This document shows, piece after piece, positions 42,568 to 46,451 of a stretch of DNA of 46,451 nucleotides. The stretch is from Lachnospiraceae bacterium. Its GTDB lineage: Bacteria > Bacillota > Clostridia > Lachnospirales > Lachnospiraceae. The notes below the pieces were generated by a model. That model had not been told where the DNA came from. It worked only from the letters and a program-made list of their open reading frames with translations, and searched no databases. A program made the translations under genes and the position numbers. Each line of letters opens with the position of its first letter. The first letter of the stretch is position 1. The DNA is taken from contig JAAUZT010000003.1 in NCBI GenBank assembly GCA_014804485.1, positions 1 through 46,451 of the forward strand, written 5' to 3'.

Positions 42568-43131
42568 ATGGACAGTAATTATTCTAACCGGGTGGAAATC
42601 GGCAGCAAAATCAGAGAGCTTCGCAACAGAAAGGGGCTCACACAGGAAGAGCTGGCAGATCGCTGTGAGCTATCCAAGGGCTTTATCAGCCAGCTGGAAA
42701 ACGATCTGACTTCTCCGTCCATCGCAACCTTAATCGATATCCTGCAGTGTCTCGGTACCAGTTTAAAAGAATTTTTTAATGACGAAGACGATGACCAGAT
42801 CGTTTTTAGTAAGGAAGATTTCTTCGAGAAAACAGATACGGAATTACATAATAAAATCGAATGGATCATCCCTAATGCACAGAAAAATATGATGGAACCC
42901 ATACGCGTCACTCTTAAACCCGACGGTTCCACTTATCCGGATCAGCCCCATGAGGGTGAGGAATTCGGCTATGTGCTCTCGGGTTCCATCACGATCGTAA
43001 TCGGGAACCGCAGTATAAAGGCGAAAAAGGGAGACACCTTCTACTACACACCTCACTCGGAACACTATATCAAGGCAAACGGCAAGACCGATGCCGTGTT
43101 CCTGTGGATCAGCACACCGCCAAATTTTTAA
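42568..43131 (+). CDS. HTH-cupin regulator of polyamine transport (PuuR-like)
   Basis: 187 residues. An XRE helix-turn-helix (about 8-65: [16 protein letters not shown], then [21 protein letters not shown]) is followed by a cupin_2 sensor domain (about 110-185: [13 protein letters not shown] and [15 protein letters not shown]). Regulators of this build sit at the head of Clostridial potABCD operons and probably respond to polyamines. A promoter lies at 42471-42498. The ribosome-binding site is weak. potA begins 14 bases after the stop. Confidence 0.88.
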   Translation: MDSNYSNRVEIGSKIRELRNRKGLTQEELADRCELSKGFISQLENDLTSPSIATLIDILQCLGTSLKEFFNDEDDDQIVFSKEDFFEKTDTELHNKIEWIIPNAQKNMMEPIRVTLKPDGSTYPDQPHEGEEFGYVLSGSITIVIGNRSIKAKKGDTFYYTPHSEHYIKANGKTDAVFLWISTPPNF

Positions 43132-43144
43132 ACGGAGGAACGCC

Positions 43145-44218
43145 ATGTCAAAAGAATTGATTCATTTAAACAATATTTCCAAGTCCTTTGACGGACAGAT
43201 GGTTCTGGACGAGCTGGAGCTGACCATACATGAAAATGAATTCGTGACACTGCTTGGTCCCAGCGGATGCGGTAAGACTACTACGCTGCGCATTTTGGGC
43301 GGATTCACGCAGCCGGACACCGGCAGAGTCATTTTTGACGGGCAGGACATCACGAAAATACCCCCGAACAAAAGAGCGCTAAATACGGTTTTCCAGAAAT
43401 ATGCTCTTTTTACTCATATGACTATCGCAGAAAATATCGCTTTCGGACTTAAGATCAAGAAAAAATCCAAAAGCTACATAGACGATAAGATCCGTTATGC
43501 TCTGAAGCTGGTAAATCTGGAAGGTTACGAGAATCGTTCACCTGACTCCTTAAGCGGCGGACAACAGCAGCGGATCGCCATCGCCCGCGCCATCGTTAAC
43601 GAGCCCCGCGTGCTCTTGCTGGACGAACCACTGGGCGCCCTTGACCTAAAGCTTCGTCAGGAAATGCAGTATGAGCTGATCCGCATGAAAAACGAGCTGG
43701 GCATCACCTTTGTCTACGTAACCCACGATCAGGAGGAGGCCCTTACCATGTCCGACACCATCGTCGTCATGAATCAGGGCTATATCCAGCAAATCGGATC
43801 ACCGGAATCTATTTACAATGAGCCTGAAAACGCTTTTGTTGCTGACTTTATCGGTGACAGCAACATTATTCCGGCAGTCATGATCGAAGATAAACTGGTC
43901 AGTATCTTAGGCACCCGCTTTGCCTGCGTAGACACTGGATTCGGACACAACCGCCCCGTCGATGTGGTCATACGGCCGGAGGATGTGGAACTCACCGCCC
44001 CTTCAGACGGCATATTACAAGGTGTGGTGACCCATCTGATCTTTAAGGGCGTCCACTATGAAATGGAAGTCATGGCCGGCGGCTTTGAATGGCTGGTACA
44101 CTCTACCGTAATGCACCCTGTTGGTCAGGAAGTAGGAATCAAAGTAGATCCCTTTAATATCCAGATCATGAACAAACCGGAATCCGAAGACGAGGAGGCT
44201 GTAGCAATTGAAATCTAA
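43145..44218 (+). CDS. potA: Spermidine/putrescine ABC transporter, ATP-binding protein
   Basis: 357 residues. Walker A is GPSGCGKTT (38-46), the ABC signature [14 protein letters not shown], Walker [13 protein letters not shown], then the His switch [13 protein letters not shown] domain occupies the C-terminal 110 residues. It powers PotBC-mediated polyamine import. The start is the ATG at 43145 with GGAGG upstream; the open frame reaches back into the regulator gene but that part is not coding. The end overlaps potB by 11 bases. Confidence 0.96.
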   Translation: MSKELIHLNNISKSFDGQMVLDELELTIHENEFVTLLGPSGCGKTTTLRILGGFTQPDTGRVIFDGQDITKIPPNKRALNTVFQKYALFTHMTIAENIAFGLKIKKKSKSYIDDKIRYALKLVNLEGYENRSPDSLSGGQQQRIAIARAIVNEPRVLLLDEPLGALDLKLRQEMQYELIRMKNELGITFVYVTHDQEEALTMSDTIVVMNQGYIQQIGSPESIYNEPENAFVADFIGDSNIIPAVMIEDKLVSILGTRFACVDTGFGHNRPVDVVIRPEDVELTAPSDGILQGVVTHLIFKGVHYEMEVMAGGFEWLVHSTVMHPVGQEVGIKVDPFNIQIMNKPESEDEEAVAIEI

Positions 44219-45026
44219 GAATAAATGGCTGTCTGCGCCTTATATGCTCTGGTCCGTTGTTTTTATCATCATCCCGTTAGGCATGATCCTCTACTACGGA
44301 CTGACCGACAAGACGGGTGCATTTACTTTGAATAATATTATCGCGATCACGACAGCCGGACACGCTAAGGCTCTGCGCCTATCCATTCTGCTCTCCCTGA
44401 TCAGCACGCTGGTCTGCTTTCTGCTTGGATATCCTCTGGCGATGATTCTGGCTAATATGAAGGCAGGGAGACATAACTTTATCATTTTAATTTTTATTCT
44501 GCCCATGTGGATGAATTTCCTGCTCCGCACGCTGGCATGGCAGACATTATTGGAAAAAAACGGCGTTATCAACAATGTGCTTACTTTTTTTCACCTGCCC
44601 GCATTAAAAATCATCAACACGCCGGCAGCCATTGTTTTAGGTATGGTATATAATTTCCTGCCTTTTATGATCCTGCCGCTGTATAATGCCCTGTCAAAAA
44701 TCGACAGAAACGTAATCAATGCCGCTCATGATCTGGGTGCTGACAGTATATATACATTTATCCGTATCATACTGCCGCTTTCAGTACCCGGTATTATCAG
44801 CGGTGTGACTATGGTATTTGTTCCAGCGCTCACCACTTTTGTGATCAGCGCGCTTTTAGGAGGCAGTAAGCTGCTGTTGATCGGTGATGTGATCGAACAG
44901 GAATTTACACGGACATCCAACTGGCATCTTGGAAGCGGCCTGTCCATCGTATTAATGGTCTTCATTATAATCAATATGGTACTGTCCGCTGTTTTTGATA
45001 AAGACGGGGAGGGATCTATGTTATGA
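44208..45026 (+). CDS. potB: Spermidine/putrescine ABC transporter permease
   Basis: 272 residues with six membrane segments. The cytoplasmic EAA loop that contacts PotA is [26 protein letters not shown]. It begins with TTG inside the potA end, with GAGGAGG 10 bases upstream, and its stop overlaps the potC ATG (ATGA). Overlaps on both sides imply coupled translation. Confidence 0.95.
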   Translation: MKSKNKWLSAPYMLWSVVFIIIPLGMILYYGLTDKTGAFTLNNIIAITTAGHAKALRLSILLSLISTLVCFLLGYPLAMILANMKAGRHNFIILIFILPMWMNFLLRTLAWQTLLEKNGVINNVLTFFHLPALKIINTPAAIVLGMVYNFLPFMILPLYNALSKIDRNVINAAHDLGADSIYTFIRIILPLSVPGIISGVTMVFVPALTTFVISALLGGSKLLLIGDVIEQEFTRTSNWHLGSGLSIVLMVFIIINMVLSAVFDKDGEGSML

Positions 45027-45793
45027 GAAATGCTGCAAAAAGAATCTATGTTGCCCTGATCATCCTTTTCCTGTATGCGCCGATCGGAACGCTTATGGTG
45101 CTGTCTTTCAATGCAAGCAAGACAAGAGCCAAATGGGGCGGTTTCACATTCAAATGGTATATTGAACTGTTTCAAAATGAGGAGATACTAAGGGCTCTGT
45201 TCAACACTATGCTCATCGCTCTTCTCTCCGCCCTTGCCGCTACGATCATCGGTACTGTGGCATGCATCGCAATGACCGGCATGAAGCGCAGAACGAAATC
45301 CATCATGATGGGGATTACCAATATTCCCATGTTAAACGCGGAGATCGTGACTGGTATCTCCTTAATGCTGCTGTACATCAGTTTAGGCATCAAGTTCGGA
45401 ATCGGCACGATACTTTTGTCGCACATAACATTTAATATCCCCTATGTGATCTTAAGTGTTATGCCGCGTATGAAACAGCTTAATCCCAGCACCTATGAGG
45501 CAGCGCTTGATCTGGGGGCATCCCATCTGACTGCTTTTTTTAAGGTGGTGCTGCCGGATCTTCTGCCCGGAATCCTGTCAGGATTTCTTATGGCATTTAC
45601 GATGTCTTTGGATGATTTTATCATCACACACTTTACCAAAGGGGTCGGTGTAGATACCCTCTCAACCAAAATCTACACCGAAGTCAAAAAGGGAATTAAG
45701 CCGGAAATGTATGCGCTTTCAACTCTTATTTTTGTGGCAGTACTGACCCTGCTTCTATTGATTAATCTGTCACCGGACAAAAAAACGAGCTGA
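45023..45793 (+). CDS. potC: Spermidine/putrescine ABC transporter permease
   Basis: 256 residues, with six membrane segments. The EAA loop is YEAALDLGASHLTAFFKVVLPDLLPGI, followed by the conserved TMSLDDFIITHFT. It forms the membrane channel with PotB. Between its stop and potD are only about 60 bases, including a CTGAGCTCAG palindrome with no U-tract, so the operon continues. Confidence 0.95.
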   Translation: MRNAAKRIYVALIILFLYAPIGTLMVLSFNASKTRAKWGGFTFKWYIELFQNEEILRALFNTMLIALLSALAATIIGTVACIAMTGMKRRTKSIMMGITNIPMLNAEIVTGISLMLLYISLGIKFGIGTILLSHITFNIPYVILSVMPRMKQLNPSTYEAALDLGASHLTAFFKVVLPDLLPGILSGFLMAFTMSLDDFIITHFTKGVGVDTLSTKIYTEVKKGIKPEMYALSTLIFVAVLTLLLLINLSPDKKTS

Positions 45794-45852
45794 GCTCAGA
45801 TTCTATGCACAAAAATAGGCTGACAGCCATAAAGAAAGGCATGTTTATCGAT

Positions 45853-46451
45853 ATGAATAAAAGATTATCACACATAGTATCTATATCTGTTATATTAGCT
45901 CTGACCTCTGCGTCTTTTCTGACAGGCTGCGGCTCTTCCGATAACGGAAAAAACGGACAAGTCATCGTCTACAACTGGGGAGAATATATTGATCCTGAAA
46001 CTCTCGAAATGTTCGAAGAAGAAACCGGAATCAAAGTCATATACGACGAATACGAAACAAATGAAAGCATGTATCCTAAAGTGGAATCCGGCGCTGTTGC
46101 ATATGACATCGCGTGTCCGTCTGATTACATGATAAGCAGGATGATTCAAAATGGTATGCTTGCCGAAATCAATTATGACAATATTCCCAATGCGAAATTA
46201 AATATCGGGGCGCAGTACTATGACCAATCCAGAGAATTTGATCCCGAAAATAAATATTCTATCCCCTACTGTTGGGGAACCGTAGGGATTCTCTACAATC
46301 AGACTATGGTTGACGAGCCTATTACCAAATGGGCTCAGCTTTGGGACGAAAAATACACCGACAACATTCTGATGCAGGATTCTGTGCGGGACGCTTTCAT
46401 GGTTGCCGAGAAATTAAACGGCTTCTCCATGAATACATTAGATACCGATGA
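45853..46451 (+). CDS. potD: Spermidine/putrescine-binding lipoprotein, partial (right edge)
   Basis: The first 199 codons of a periplasmic-type binding protein that runs off the window. A signal peptide ends in a lipobox (FLTGC, lipidated Cys26). The mature part starts VIVYNWGEYIDPETLEMFEEETG and contains the family's PSDYMISRM and PYCWGTVGILYN segments. It captures polyamines outside the cell and hands them to PotBC. In-frame ATGs at 45805 and 45841 also exist; 45853 gives the most typical signal peptide, but AAAGG is 13 bases away, so the start is uncertain. The C-terminal half is missing only because of the window edge. Confidence 0.93.
   Translation, partial: MNKRLSHIVSISVILALTSASFLTGCGSSDNGKNGQVIVYNWGEYIDPETLEMFEEETGIKVIYDEYETNESMYPKVESGAVAYDIACPSDYMISRMIQNGMLAEINYDNIPNAKLNIGAQYYDQSREFDPENKYSIPYCWGTVGILYNQTMVDEPITKWAQLWDEKYTDNILMQDSVRDAFMVAEKLNGFSMNTLDTD

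Noticed and set aside
43091..43144. N-terminal extension of PotA
   Set aside because: Overlaps the regulator gene end; the ATG at 43145 has GGAGG and matches the usual PotA start.

Overview
The window looks like chromosomal DNA of an anaerobic, spore-forming Firmicute, most likely Lachnospiraceae (Clostridium cluster XIVa). The basis is gene content: SpoIVA and a GerA-type germination protein, class III (oxygen-sensitive) ribonucleotide reductase, a WYL regulator, an Rpn-family remnant, EAL-domain proteins and the overall protein style. This is inference; no rRNA or tRNA gene is present to fix the taxonomy. Nearly every gene from 0.7 to 42.4 kb is on the minus strand. A small regulator at 39.4 kb and the polyamine operon from 42.6 kb onward are on the plus strand.

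Layout. (i) 0-0.6 kb holds decayed ends: an unidentified, probably frameshifted gene end and a chemotaxis-receptor remnant. (ii) 0.7-15.5 kb, minus, is a glycan-related cluster: GDSL/SGNH esterase, a fused GH1 beta-glucosidase/mannose-6-phosphate isomerase, a membrane EAL protein with its own promoter and terminator, a type B carboxylesterase, a PAS-GGDEF-EAL protein, a GH3 enzyme of inverted domain order, then argC and a polytopic membrane protein. No sugar transporter is present. (iii) 15.8-20.6 kb, minus, is nrdD-nrdG-dut under a clear promoter with two NrdR-like boxes, followed by a GerA/SpoVAF-like gene whose sigma-G-like promoter overlaps the dut terminator. (iv) 20.7-29.3 kb, minus, is housekeeping: aminotransferase, WYL regulator with a YjjG-like nucleotidase, a small membrane protein, RNase HI, a MutS-like ATPase, and a nucleoside-salvage run (purine nucleoside phosphorylase, cytidine deaminase, MtaD-type deaminase).

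(v) 29.4-39.6 kb is an accessory region, partly AT-rich: an Rpn-family remnant, a 2.4-thousand-residue secreted protein (seven RCC1 repeats, an acidic linker, nine beta-repeats), a candidate PD-(D/E)XK nuclease-like protein, and a lipoprotein with cysteine-containing tandem repeats, divergent from a small XRE regulator. (vi) 39.7-42.4 kb, minus, is spoIVA and a lactonase-family beta-propeller. (vii) 42.4-46.45 kb, plus, is an HTH-cupin regulator followed by potA-potB-potC and the start of potD, cut by the window edge.

The most interesting signals are the exact end-to-end GH1-ManA fusion with a possible internal start, and two intrinsic-terminator-like hairpins whose 3' arm carries the ribosome-binding site of the next, sporulation-related gene. 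For the GerA-like gene, a sigma-G-type promoter spans the 5' arm, so its own transcript should lack that arm. No CRISPR array, prophage, intact transposon or clearly novel defence system was found.
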